NCBI RefSeq assembly: GCF_043678055.1
Contig: NZ_JBHEQA010000005.1
Span: 62,001 to 126,000 of the forward strand
Length of the DNA: 64,000 nucleotides
Reading direction: 5' to 3'
Source: Spongiimicrobium salis
GTDB lineage: Bacteria > Bacteroidota > Bacteroidia > Flavobacteriales > Flavobacteriaceae
This document shows positions 17,549 to 26,338 of the stretch, piece by piece. The notes below the pieces were generated by a model, which did no database searches, was not told the origin of the DNA, and saw nothing but the letters and a program-made list of their open reading frames with translations. The position numbers and the translations under genes are program-made. Every line of letters begins with the position of its first letter. Positions within the stretch are counted from its first letter, which is position 1.

Positions 17549-17935
17549 ATGAAAAGTAAACTTGACGCAGTAGCGCTTTTTCATAAATCATTTGGGCTTG
17601 GAGTTTCCCAGGAACAACAAGCAGATTTGGGTGAAAGCAAAAATATGTTACGCTTTAATTTAATGGATGAAGAGAACAAAGAGTACCTGGAAGCAGCCAA
17701 GGCGAATGATATGGTGGAAGTAGCGGATGCTTTGGGCGATATGCTCTATATCCTATGTGGAACCATTCTGGAGCATGGCATGCAGTACAAAATTGAGGAA
17801 GTCTTTGAGGAAATACAGCGCAGCAACATGAGTAAACTTGGTGCCGATGGAAAGCCTATTTATCGGGAAGATGGAAAAGTTTTGAAAGGACCCAACTATT
17901 TTAAACCGGATATTGCTACGATATTAAAAAAATAA
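17549..17935 (+). CDS. MazG-like nucleoside triphosphate pyrophosphohydrolase
   Basis: 128 residues of the all-alpha NTP pyrophosphohydrolase superfamily. The metal-binding pattern is visible: EENKEYLEA, then EVADALGDMLYILCG (the ExxE and ExxD elements). The C-terminal part (YREDGKVLKGPNYFKPD) is typical of phosphoribosyl-ATP-pyrophosphohydrolase-like members, which hydrolyse unwanted nucleotides to monophosphates. The exact substrate is unknown. A strong terminator follows at once. Confidence 0.85.
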   Translation: MKSKLDAVALFHKSFGLGVSQEQQADLGESKNMLRFNLMDEENKEYLEAAKANDMVEVADALGDMLYILCGTILEHGMQYKIEEVFEEIQRSNMSKLGADGKPIYREDGKVLKGPNYFKPDIATILKK

Positions 17936-17938
17936 AAA

Positions 17939-17970
17939 GCCCTGCTCTTTTGGAGCAGGGCCTTGTTTTT
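17939..17970. terminator. Bidirectional terminator between MazG-like gene and ilvE
   Basis: A perfect 9-bp stem (GCCCTGCTC / GAGCAGGGC) with a 5-base loop has A-rich sequence on the left and T-rich on the right, between two converging genes. Confidence 0.85.
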
Positions 17971-17987
17971 CTCTCACAATAGCGTGC

Positions 17988-19052
17988 TTATACTTTAAAA
18001 CGCCATCCATATTTGTCTTCCGACCGATTATATTGAATATCGGTGATTCGTTTTTTGAGTAATGTGGCATAATTGTCTTCCAATTCTGGTAAATCATAGT
18101 CCGTTCCCTTAAAGCCAAAACCGGCAATAGGAGAGATGACAGCAGCAGTACCGGCGCCAAACATTTCCTTTAATGAACCATTTTTCGCAGCTTCCACGAC
18201 CTCTTGTACCGTAATTTTACGGACTTCGGTATGGATTCCTTCATCTTCGGCGATTTCCAATAAACTCTTTCTTGTAATGCCATCTAAAATACGATCGCTG
18301 GTAGGCCCTGTTATTAAAGTGTCATTGATGCGAATAAAAATATTCATTGCCCCTGCCTCTTCAATATATTCATGGGTATTGTCATCGGTCCATATTACTT
18401 GGTTGTATCCTTTTTCAACCGCAAGTTGTGTTGGATAGAACTGTCCTGCATAATTTCCTCCGGTTTTGGCATATCCTACACCACCATTGGCAGACCTGGA
18501 ATATTTCTCTTCGATCAATACTTTTACCTTTCCAGAAAAATACGCACCAGAAGGAGCACAAGCAATAATAAATTTATATTCATCGGCAGGAGAGGCGTGG
18601 AACCCTGTCCCAGTCGCAATCATAAAAGGTCTAATATATAAGGAACTGCCTTCTGAAGTTGGAATCCAGGCCGAGTCTAATTTTAATAGTGCTCTTAGGC
18701 CCTCTAAAAAGTATTCCTTGGGGAGTTCCGGCATAGACATTCTGCTCGCAGAAATATTCAAACGCTCTAAATTATCTTCTGGTCGGAACATCCAGATATG
18801 GCCATCTGCATCTTTATAGGCTTTCATGCCTTCAAAAATAGATTGTCCATAATGAAATATTTTGGAAGACGGTTCCAAGGTAATGGGCTGGTAGGGAACA
18901 ATTTTTGGAGCTTCCCAGGTCCCGTTCTTGAAATCACAGACTACCATATGATCGGCAAAAACATTTCCAAAGGAGAGATTGTCAAAATCTACTTGATCTA
19001 TTTTTGAAGTGGTAGTTTTTTCAATACTCAAATTGGGTGTTAATGTATCCAT
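17988..19052 (-). CDS. ilvE: Branched-chain amino-acid aminotransferase
   Basis: 354 residues, the size of the BCAT2-like fold-type IV PLP enzymes. Recognised blocks are FHYGQSIFEGMKAYKD, YIRPFMIATGTGFHASPA, YAKTGGNYAGQFYPTQLA (the Lys that holds PLP) and EEAGAMNIFI. It performs the last step of Leu, Ile and Val synthesis and the first step of their breakdown, using 2-oxoglutarate/glutamate. It lies divergent to mnmD. Confidence 0.96.
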   Translation of the reverse strand: MDTLTPNLSIEKTTTSKIDQVDFDNLSFGNVFADHMVVCDFKNGTWEAPKIVPYQPITLEPSSKIFHYGQSIFEGMKAYKDADGHIWMFRPEDNLERLNISASRMSMPELPKEYFLEGLRALLKLDSAWIPTSEGSSLYIRPFMIATGTGFHASPADEYKFIIACAPSGAYFSGKVKVLIEEKYSRSANGGVGYAKTGGNYAGQFYPTQLAVEKGYNQVIWTDDNTHEYIEEAGAMNIFIRINDTLITGPTSDRILDGITRKSLLEIAEDEGIHTEVRKITVQEVVEAAKNGSLKEMFGAGTAAVISPIAGFGFKGTDYDLPELEDNYATLLKKRITDIQYNRSEDKYGWRFKV

Positions 19053-19107
19053 GTATAATTATTTAGAAGATTAAAATTAAGAAATTATCACAAGAATAAT
19101 TTTCTTA

Positions 19108-19123
19108 TACTTTTGCAAAAATA
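19108..19123. promoter_or_regulatory. Back-to-back -7 boxes between ilvE and mnmD
   Basis: TACTTTTG (plus strand, 19108-19115) abuts CAAAAATA (19116-19123), which reads TATTTTTG on the minus strand. Both match TAnnTTTG and face opposite genes. No TTG was found at the right distance for either, so this is moderate evidence only. Confidence 0.4.
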
Positions 19124-19297
19124 AGCAGTTTTCATTGGAAGCTCGAATTTTTGTCATATTAGTGCGGTTTTAACACAATAGTTGTGTTTCTTGTGTGATA
19201 ATTGCGAAAAAAGATGAAGAAAAAAAGCCTTTTAAGGACGCATGAAGGTGTAGATAGAAAAAAGCAATACCTTGGATAAGGCAAGGAGCAATATTTT

Positions 19298-19966
19298 ATG
19301 GAAAGAGAAATCATAACTACAGCAGATGGGTCCAAGACCATTCAACTAAAAGATTGGGGAGAACAGTACCATTCCAAACATGGCGCCGTACAAGAAGCGT
19401 ATCATGTCTTTATTAAAAATGGACTGTCCTTATTCAAAGACCAATCCGTTGCCCTATTGGAAATCGGTTTTGGTACAGGCTTGAATGCATTGATTAGCTG
19501 GATAGAATCCGAAAACTATGGGTTGGAAATACAGTATACTGGAGTAGAGGCATTTCCAGTGTGCAAAGAAGAAATTCAAGAATTGTCGTATATCACTACT
19601 TTGGAAGCCGAATCCTATAGAGCTGGGTTTGAAAAAATGCATGGAGAAGCTTGGGGAGCTGAAATTATTCTCTCTGAAAAATTTAAGATACTTAAGCAAA
19701 AGAGGGATTTTAAAGACATAAATGACCAAAACTTGTTTGATCTTATCTATTTCGATGCTTTCGGTGCCAGGGTGCAACCGGAACTTTGGACAGAAGGCAT
19801 TTTTCAAAAAATGTTCAAGGCCCTGAGAAATAACGGAATTTTAGTGACATATTCGGCAAAAGGCAGTGTAAGGAGGGCTATGCAAGCTGTTGGTTTTAAT
19901 GTGGAACGACTGCCAGGACCTCCCGGAAAGCGAGAAATGTTACGGGCAACGAAGAAAGTACTTTAA
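19298..19966 (+). CDS. mnmD: tRNA 5-methylaminomethyl-2-thiouridine methyltransferase MnmD-like
   Basis: 222 residues. The SAM site LEIGFGTGLNAL is at about 49-60. FDLIYFDAFGARVQPELW and the C-terminal GPPGKREMLRA are the blocks seen in the methyltransferase half of MnmC. This protein has no FAD-dependent MnmC1 domain, so it matches stand-alone MnmD, which completes the wobble-uridine modification in some tRNAs. Confidence 0.93.
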   Translation: MEREIITTADGSKTIQLKDWGEQYHSKHGAVQEAYHVFIKNGLSLFKDQSVALLEIGFGTGLNALISWIESENYGLEIQYTGVEAFPVCKEEIQELSYITTLEAESYRAGFEKMHGEAWGAEIILSEKFKILKQKRDFKDINDQNLFDLIYFDAFGARVQPELWTEGIFQKMFKALRNNGILVTYSAKGSVRRAMQAVGFNVERLPGPPGKREMLRATKKVL

Positions 19967-20094
19967 TTCTAAAACAAACTTAAATTATAACATAACATTT
20001 ATGTTTTATTAAGAAATGATTAAACAATAGTGTTAAATGCGCACTAAATCATAAGTCTGCAGCTTTAAAAACGCATATATTTACGCAAAATTTG

Positions 20095-21057
20095 ATGATG
20101 AGAGTTTTAATCACTGGAGCGACAGGATTGGTGGGGCGTGAAATAACAAGGCATTGCCTCAAGCTGGGAATTGCTGTAAATTACCTCACTACGAACAAGG
20201 CCAAAATCGTTTCAAAAACAGATTATCAAGGTTTTTATTGGAAGCCCGAAAACAATGAAATAGACCTTCGTTGCTTTCAAGGGGTAGATGCTATTATTAA
20301 TCTGGCAGGAGCCAGTGTTGCCAAAAAATGGAATAGCATGTATAAACAACAGATTTTATCCAGTAGGACCAATACCCTTCAGACGCTTTACAAGGCGCTT
20401 CAGAAAGTAGACGCCTATAACATTAATACGATCGTCTCTGCATCAGCAATTGGTGTATACCCTGATTCGCTTTCCAATTATTATGACGAAAGTGAATCGG
20501 AAAAAAATAAAAACTTCTTAGGGGAAGTGGTGCAAACTTGGGAACATGAAGCAGATAAGTTTACGGATTTAGATATTAAAGTGGCTAAAATACGCATTGG
20601 CATTGTGTTGTCTAAGGATGGAGGAGCACTAAAGGAAATGGCGCGACCCATAAAAAATTATGTTGGTGCCGCTTTGGGTTCTGGAGAGCAATGGCAATCT
20701 TGGATTCATATTGAGGATTTGGCTAGAATGTTCCTTTTTATTCTAGAAAATGAACTAGAAGGGGTATTTAATGGTGTTGCGCCCGATCCCATTACCAATA
20801 CCAAGCTTACGAAGGAGATTGCCGATGTTCTTGGGAAACCTTTAATTTTACCCAATGTACCCAAGTTTGTTCTAAAAACAATTCTTGGGGAAATGGCTGC
20901 TGTAGTATTGGGAAGTCAGCGTGTTAGCAGTAAAAAGATTGAAGGAGAAGGTTTTATTTTTAATTTTAGGAATATTTGTTTGGCTCTAAATAACCTATAT
21001 ACAAAACAGGGGCAGAACTGCGTAAATGATTCGGAATACACCAAAGAATATGTATAA
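20095..21057 (+). CDS. TIGR01777 family NAD(P)-dependent epimerase/oxidoreductase
   Basis: About 320 residues of the extended short-chain dehydrogenase fold. The nucleotide site is GATGLVGREI at the N-terminus. The family's central region GASVAKKWNSMYKQQILSSR and the later VAKIRIGIVLSKDGGALKEM are present, plus the C-terminal DUF1731-like part (FGEM equivalent LGEMAAVVLGSQRVS). The cellular role of the family, related to cell-division inhibitor SulA homologues by old annotation, is unsettled. Alternative starts at 20092 (TTG) and 20098 (ATG) exist. A terminator follows. Confidence 0.92.
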   Translation: MMRVLITGATGLVGREITRHCLKLGIAVNYLTTNKAKIVSKTDYQGFYWKPENNEIDLRCFQGVDAIINLAGASVAKKWNSMYKQQILSSRTNTLQTLYKALQKVDAYNINTIVSASAIGVYPDSLSNYYDESESEKNKNFLGEVVQTWEHEADKFTDLDIKVAKIRIGIVLSKDGGALKEMARPIKNYVGAALGSGEQWQSWIHIEDLARMFLFILENELEGVFNGVAPDPITNTKLTKEIADVLGKPLILPNVPKFVLKTILGEMAAVVLGSQRVSSKKIEGEGFIFNFRNICLALNNLYTKQGQNCVNDSEYTKEYV

Positions 21058-21088
21058 ATAGATTTTATCCAATATAAAATAGCAATAG

Positions 21089-21116
21089 AACACCTGTCTC
21101 CTCAGGTGTTTTTTTA
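21089..21116 (+). terminator. Terminator of the TIGR01777 gene
   Basis: An 8-bp stem (AACACCTG / CAGGTGTT) with a 6-base loop is followed by seven T. Confidence 0.85.
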
Positions 21117-21133
21117 TAAAGTCTTGTGACATT

Positions 21134-21165
21134 TTGACATTTTTAAAGAATTGGCAGTACTTTTG
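21134..21165 (+). promoter_or_regulatory. Flavobacterial promoter of grpE-dnaJ
   Basis: TTG (21134-21136), a 21-base spacer and TACTTTTG (21158-21165), an exact TAnnTTTG match, lie 37 bases before the grpE ATG. Confidence 0.75.
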
Positions 21166-21202
21166 CGATCTTAGAATTTTAGTATTTAAAATGAGATAAT
21201 AC

Positions 21203-21775
21203 ATGGCAAAAAAAAATAAAGTAGAAGATATAGACGAAGTACTATCCAAAGAACAAGTGGACGAGCAACTGCAGGAAGAAACTATCGAAGTAGAGGATAC
21301 CAACACTGTCGAGGAAGAAGAATTGTCAGTTGAAGAACAACTCAAAGAGGATTTGGAAAAAGAAAAAGATAAATTTTTACGTCTATTTGCCGAATTTGAA
21401 AATTATAAGAAACGAACTTCTAAAGAACGCATGGATCTTTTTAAGACCGCAGGTCAAGAAGTCATAGTTTCCCTACTTCCTGTCATGGATGATTTTGACC
21501 GTGCTCTAAAAGAATTGTCGAAATCAGAGGACAAAGAAATGTTCAAAGGCGTAGAATTGATTAGTAATAAGTTTAAGGAAACGCTAAAAACCAAAGGCTT
21601 ACAGGAAATTGGCGCAAAGCAAGGTGATGCTTTTGACGCGGAAATTCATGACGCCATTACCCAGATTCCAGCACCGAACAAGAAACTAAAAGGAAAATTG
21701 ATCGATGTGGTGGAAAAAGGATTTAAACTAGGCGATAAAATCATCCGACACCCAAAAGTGGTGGTCGGCAATTAA
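21203..21775 (+). CDS. grpE: Nucleotide exchange factor GrpE
   Basis: 190 residues. A very acidic, disordered N-terminus (about 1-50) leads into a long coiled coil (EEQLKEDLEKEKDKFLRLFA, then EFENYKKRTSKER) and the C-terminal beta domain (DAEIHDAITQIPA, KGFKLGDKIIRHPKVVV). It releases ADP from DnaK. dnaJ follows after 10 bases in the same operon; dnaK itself is not in the window. Confidence 0.97.
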   Translation: MAKKNKVEDIDEVLSKEQVDEQLQEETIEVEDTNTVEEEELSVEEQLKEDLEKEKDKFLRLFAEFENYKKRTSKERMDLFKTAGQEVIVSLLPVMDDFDRALKELSKSEDKEMFKGVELISNKFKETLKTKGLQEIGAKQGDAFDAEIHDAITQIPAPNKKLKGKLIDVVEKGFKLGDKIIRHPKVVVGN

Positions 21776-21785
21776 TTCTACGGAT

Positions 21786-22898
21786 ATGAAGGAAGATTTT
21801 TACGAAATACTGGGGCTCAGCAAAGGCGCTAGTGCAGCTGAGATAAAAAAGGCATATCGCAAGAAGGCCATAGAATATCACCCGGATAAAAACCCGGGAG
21901 ATGCAAAGGCTGAGGAGATGTTTAAAAAAGCTGCAGAAGCCTATGAGGTGTTGAGCGACCCCAACAAAAAAGCAAAATATGACCAATACGGTCATGCAGC
22001 TTTCGAAGGAGGCGGCTTTGGCGGTGGCGGTATGAACATGGACGACATCTTTAGTCAGTTTGGTGATATCTTCGGTGGCGGCTTCAGTGGTTTTAGTGGT
22101 TTTGGCGGCTTCGGTGGAGGTGGTCAACGTAGAGTTAAGGGAAGTAACCTTAGGATAAGGGTAAAGCTGACTTTAGAAGAAGTTGCCAATGGTGTGGAGA
22201 AAAAAGTAAAAGTACGTAGAAAGGTCCAAGCCAGTGGTGTTACTTATAAAACCTGTACTACCTGTGATGGAAGGGGGCAAGTGGCCAAGGTAACTAACAC
22301 AATCTTGGGAAGAATGCAAACCGCTACTACTTGCAGTACTTGTGGGGGAAGTGGACAAATATTGGATAGAAGACCAAGTGATGCCGATGCCCAAGGACTA
22401 AAAGTTCAAGAAGAAACGGTTTCGATCAAAATACCCGGAGGTGTTGAAGAGGGAATGCAATTGAAGGTTCCAGGAAAAGGAAATCAAGCTCCTGGTAATG
22501 GTGTAGCTGGTGATTTACTCGTAGCCATAGAAACTATTGATCATGCAACCCTAAAAAGAGAAGGGGATAATTTGCATTATGATTTGTATATCAGTATTTC
22601 CGAAGCGGTGCTAGGTACGTCCAAAGAGGTCGATACGGTCAATGGAAAAGTACGTATTAAGCTAGAGTCAGGAATACAATCCGGTAAAATTTTACGCCTA
22701 AGAGGTAAGGGGATATCCAGTATCAATGGCTATGGTAGTGGAGATTTATTGGTACATGTCAATGTATGGACTCCTAAGGAATTGAATAAGGAACAACGAG
22801 AGTTTTTTGAACGCATGCAGGAGAACGATAATTTTGCTCCTAAACCAGAAAAATCTGATAAGTCTTTCTTTGAAAAAGTTAAAGATATGTTCACATAA
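21786..22898 (+). CDS. dnaJ: Chaperone DnaJ with a reduced zinc region
   Basis: 370 residues: J domain 1-70 with the HPD tripeptide (EYHPDKNPGD), a Gly/Phe-rich region (about 76-115), a cysteine-rich region, and two C-terminal client-binding domains. The cysteine region has only two CxxCxGxG-type motifs (CTTCDGRG and CSTCGGSG), where canonical DnaJ has four, so just one zinc site can form. It stimulates DnaK ATPase and delivers unfolded clients. Co-transcribed with grpE. Confidence 0.96.
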   Translation: MKEDFYEILGLSKGASAAEIKKAYRKKAIEYHPDKNPGDAKAEEMFKKAAEAYEVLSDPNKKAKYDQYGHAAFEGGGFGGGGMNMDDIFSQFGDIFGGGFSGFSGFGGFGGGGQRRVKGSNLRIRVKLTLEEVANGVEKKVKVRRKVQASGVTYKTCTTCDGRGQVAKVTNTILGRMQTATTCSTCGGSGQILDRRPSDADAQGLKVQEETVSIKIPGGVEEGMQLKVPGKGNQAPGNGVAGDLLVAIETIDHATLKREGDNLHYDLYISISEAVLGTSKEVDTVNGKVRIKLESGIQSGKILRLRGKGISSINGYGSGDLLVHVNVWTPKELNKEQREFFERMQENDNFAPKPEKSDKSFFEKVKDMFT

Positions 22899-23209
22899 CA
22901 TAATAAACTTTCATTGTTAAATAAAAAACGTATATTTGGCATTATATTGGGTAACCAATATTAATTTTCTTTTTCATAGCAATTTTTTTCCCATCCTTAA
23001 TTCATTGAGGGTGGGTTTTGCTTTTTAGAGCAAATCCATAAAAAAATAAGGGAATAAAAATGCGCGAATCATGCAGCCTTTTGTGTTGAAATCCTATAGG
23101 TTTCCTATAATCTTACATGTGCTCATAAAATTAAAGCGTTGCGTTATTTTCCATTAAAATCGCAGCCATCTTTTAAAGCAATTCTACTATCTTTGGGGAA
23201 ACCGACTTC
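22899..23209. other. Spacer between dnaJ and the ABC operon
   Basis: It holds the dnaJ terminator (22990-23019) and, just before the ABC gene, TATCTTTG at 23189-23196, which fits the TAnnTTTG -7 box although no clear -33 TTG is seen. Nothing else was recognised. Confidence 0.5.
22990..23019 (+). terminator. Terminator of grpE-dnaJ
   Basis: A stem CCCATCC / GGGTGGG (one T-G pair) with a 12-base loop followed by TTTT, about 90 bases after dnaJ. Confidence 0.6.
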
Positions 23210-24145
23210 ATGAAGAATATTTTGATCGCTGAGGAGATCACTAAGAAATTTGGAAACCATACTGCACTTGATTCGGTTTCTTTAGAAATTCCTGAAAATA
23301 GTATTTATGGTTTATTGGGCCCCAATGGTGCTGGGAAAACCACTTTAATACGAATTATCAATCAAATAACCTATCCCGATAAAGGAACAGTGTTTTTTGA
23401 TGGTAAACCCCTAGACCAAACGCATATTGCATTGATTGGCTATCTTCCTGAAGAACGTGGCTTGTACAAAAATATGAAAGTAGGAGAGCAAGCCCTTTAT
23501 TTGGCCCAATTGAAAGGAATGCAAAAGCAAGAAGCAAAAAAAAGACTATTGTATTGGTTTGAAAAATTGGATATCGGAGATTGGTGGAACAAAAAAATAC
23601 AAGAGCTCTCTAAAGGAATGGCCCAGAAAATACAATTTATTGTCACAGTGCTGCATCAACCCAAATTATTGATTTTTGATGAGCCTTTTAGCGGTTTTGA
23701 TCCTATTAATGCCAATATTATAAAGGATGAAATCTTAGAGCTGAAGGACAATGGGGCTTCTATAATTTTTTCTACGCATCGCATGGAATCGGTTGAAGAG
23801 TTGTGTGAACATATTACCTTGATTCATAAGTCTGAAAAGATATTGGATGGGAAACTCTCGGAAATAAAGAAAAAATATAAAAAAAATATTTTTGAAGTGG
23901 GACTGGATGTTGATGAAAATACCACAATACTAAAAGAAATCCAAGAACGCTTTACGCTGGTATCCTCCGCCTATGATACTGCTGAAAAACAACTCCGACT
24001 AGAAGTGCAATTGCCTACGGATAATACCAAGGAACTCCTGGCTTTTCTGTCGTTAAAGAATAACATCAACCATTTTGTGGAACAGATTCCTTCGGCAAAC
24101 GATATTTTTATTGAAACGGTTAAAAATAAGGGAGTACATGCATAA
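23210..24145 (+). CDS. ABC transporter ATP-binding protein
   Basis: 311 residues. Walker A is GPNGAGKTT (about 37-45), the signature motif is LSKGMAQKIQF, Walker B is LLIFDEPFSGFDP, and the H-loop follows in FSTHRME. The C-terminal DUF4162-like region is typical of NatA-type exporters. It powers the membrane partner encoded next, whose ATG overlaps this gene by 8 bases. It is the first gene of a compact run through the response regulator at 27502. Confidence 0.95.
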   Translation: MKNILIAEEITKKFGNHTALDSVSLEIPENSIYGLLGPNGAGKTTLIRIINQITYPDKGTVFFDGKPLDQTHIALIGYLPEERGLYKNMKVGEQALYLAQLKGMQKQEAKKRLLYWFEKLDIGDWWNKKIQELSKGMAQKIQFIVTVLHQPKLLIFDEPFSGFDPINANIIKDEILELKDNGASIIFSTHRMESVEELCEHITLIHKSEKILDGKLSEIKKKYKKNIFEVGLDVDENTTILKEIQERFTLVSSAYDTAEKQLRLEVQLPTDNTKELLAFLSLKNNINHFVEQIPSANDIFIETVKNKGVHA

Positions 24146-25475
24146 ACTATCGCTCATTATACGACGGGAATATTTGGCAAAGGTTCGTAATAAATCCTTC
24201 GTGATCATGACTTTTTTAAGTCCGCTATTGATGGTGGCAATGGTAGTATTGGTCATTTATCTGACCAAGCTGAATGATAATGAAAAAAGAATTATCGGTG
24301 TTTTTAATCAAAGTGATTATTTTTCCAATGATTTTTTAAGTACCGAAAGTACCTCCTATGTTAACTTTAAGGATATTGACCTGGAAAGTGCAAAAGACTC
24401 GGTCATCAATTTAGGATATTATGGCCTGCTGCATATCCCCAATGCCCCTGATTTGGAAAAAGTAGCTGAGAATGCCTTCTTTTATTCAAAAGAAGCACCA
24501 AATACCTTGATTCTAAATAGACTGGAGACCATTTTTCAAAACCGACTAAAAAAAAGACGCCTTCAAGACTTGGGGATTTCAACAAAGGATTTTTCTATTT
24601 TAGATCAACCTTTTGAAATTCATGCCGGTACTTTTAAGGGAGAACAAAATTTAAAAGGAATCAATGAAGTGAAATTAGCACTTGGTGGAGCTTTTGGCTA
24701 TTTGATCATGATGTTTATCATAATATATGGTGGCTTTGTTATGCGCAGTGTCATTGAGGAAAAGACAAGTAGAATTATTGAAGTCATTATATCTTCCGTG
24801 AAGCCTTTCCAGTTGATGTTGGGCAAGATTATCGGTACTTCCCTCGCAGGAATCACACAATTTGCAATTTGGATTATTTCGGCTAGCGTATTACTGACCA
24901 TAGGCTTCCTTATTTTGGATATCGATATGGGTAATTTGGGGTCTAATATGGATGTGGCAACTCAGATGAGCAATAAATTTAATGCCGTAGATACCCTAAA
25001 TACCGACGTAGAGCTCTATTTAAAAGAGGTCTTGAAATTCCCGTGGTTTACTTTGGTCACTTTCTTTTTGATCTATTTTGTACTAGGGTATCTTATCTAT
25101 AGCTCAATATATGCCGCTATTGGTGCCGCAGTAGATAACGAAACGGATACGCAACAATTTATGGTGCCCGTACTTATACCCCTGATGTTGGCCATTTATG
25201 TGGGATTCTTTTCCGTATTGAACAATCCCAATGGCCCCATTGCCGTTGGTTTTTCTCTTTTTCCCTTGACCTCTCCTATTGTAATGCTCATGCGTTTGTC
25301 CGGAGGTATTGGAGAAGAAGGGGTTCCCATTTGGCAACTGGCTGTATCCATAGGGTTATTGATCGTGACCTTTGCAGGAATTGTCTGGCTGGCAGCAAAA
25401 ATCTATCGCGTGGGGATTCTCATGTACGGGAAGAAAGCAAGCTATAAAGAGATATTTAAGTGGTTAAAATATTAA
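24138..25475 (+). CDS. ABC-2 type permease (NatB-like)
   Basis: About 445 residues from ATG 24138, inside the last codons of the ATPase gene; a longer frame from 24075 lacks sense in the overlap. One membrane helix lies near the N-terminus (LSPLLMVAMVVLVIYL), then a large extracytoplasmic domain (about 50-180), then five more helices at 190-430. The motif FVMRSVIEEKTSRIIEVIIS is typical of NatB-like permeases that export Na+ or other small substrates. The substrate is not known. Confidence 0.92.
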   Translation: MHKLSLIIRREYLAKVRNKSFVIMTFLSPLLMVAMVVLVIYLTKLNDNEKRIIGVFNQSDYFSNDFLSTESTSYVNFKDIDLESAKDSVINLGYYGLLHIPNAPDLEKVAENAFFYSKEAPNTLILNRLETIFQNRLKKRRLQDLGISTKDFSILDQPFEIHAGTFKGEQNLKGINEVKLALGGAFGYLIMMFIIIYGGFVMRSVIEEKTSRIIEVIISSVKPFQLMLGKIIGTSLAGITQFAIWIISASVLLTIGFLILDIDMGNLGSNMDVATQMSNKFNAVDTLNTDVELYLKEVLKFPWFTLVTFFLIYFVLGYLIYSSIYAAIGAAVDNETDTQQFMVPVLIPLMLAIYVGFFSVLNNPNGPIAVGFSLFPLTSPIVMLMRLSGGIGEEGVPIWQLAVSIGLLIVTFAGIVWLAAKIYRVGILMYGKKASYKEIFKWLKY

Positions 25476-25476
25476 T

Positions 25477-26322
25477 ATGGAAAAGTTACAGGATATTTTA
25501 TCAGCTATCAAGGATTTCTTGAACTACAAAATTCTTGACAATGAAAACGTGCATATTACCGTAGGCACCTTTTTAACCATTATTATTGCCATTATCCTGG
25601 TAACCTATATCCTGCGATTGGTGCGTAAATTGATTACGATAAAATTACCGCAGGAAGACAAGAATAAATTTGAAAGCATCTTTGGGTTTCTCAAGTATCT
25701 CTTCTATGTTATTGCCATAGTCATCATCTTACAATCTTCGGGAGTCGATTTAACAGTATTGCTTACTGCTTCTGCCGCCTTGTTTGTTGGATTGGGGTTC
25801 GCCTTGCAGTACCTCTTTCAGGATATCATTTCGGGTATTTTAATTATTTTGGACCAATCCTTGCATGTAGGGGATATTATAGAGGTAGAACATAAAGTTG
25901 GACGGGTATTTGAAATACGCCTGCGTACCACAAGGGCATTGACACGCGATGACAAAGTTATTGTAATCCCAAATCATAAATTCCTAACGGACACGATTTA
26001 CAATTACACCCAGAATCATAAAACTACCCGGGAGGCTGTTAGGGTAGGTGTAGCTTATGAAAGCGATGTGGAATTGGTGACCAGGATATTGGAAGAAATT
26101 GTCAGTGAACAACAAGGAGTCCTTAAAAAGCCTAAACCCTTTGTGCTTTTTGAAGACTTTGGAGATTTCGCCTTGAATTTTGCGGTATGTTTTTATACCA
26201 CAGATAGTTATGGGGATCCCTTGATCAAGAGTGAAATCAGGTATAAAATCAACGCAAAATTTAAAGAAGAGGGGATTAAGATACCTTTCCCGCAACGCGA
26301 AGTAAACATAATAGAATCATAA
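25477..26322 (+). CDS. MscS family small-conductance mechanosensitive channel
   Basis: 281 residues beginning one base after the permease stop. Helices lie at about 27-46, 70-88 and 90-105; the pore helix contains ALFVGLGFALQYLFQDIISG, followed by the beta domain (GDIIEVEHKVGRVFEIRLRT, then IVIPNHKFLTDTIYNY). It opens under membrane tension to release solutes. It sits in the middle of the ABC-MscS-regulator run. Confidence 0.94.
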   Translation: MEKLQDILSAIKDFLNYKILDNENVHITVGTFLTIIIAIILVTYILRLVRKLITIKLPQEDKNKFESIFGFLKYLFYVIAIVIILQSSGVDLTVLLTASAALFVGLGFALQYLFQDIISGILIILDQSLHVGDIIEVEHKVGRVFEIRLRTTRALTRDDKVIVIPNHKFLTDTIYNYTQNHKTTREAVRVGVAYESDVELVTRILEEIVSEQQGVLKKPKPFVLFEDFGDFALNFAVCFYTTDSYGDPLIKSEIRYKINAKFKEEGIKIPFPQREVNIIES

Positions 26323-26338
26323 TTTAAATCAGAGATAA

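Noticed and set aside
24075..24137. Upstream extension of the ABC-2 permease
   Set aside because: It lies inside the ATPase gene in another frame and lacks permease-like sequence; ATG 24138 gives the normal start.
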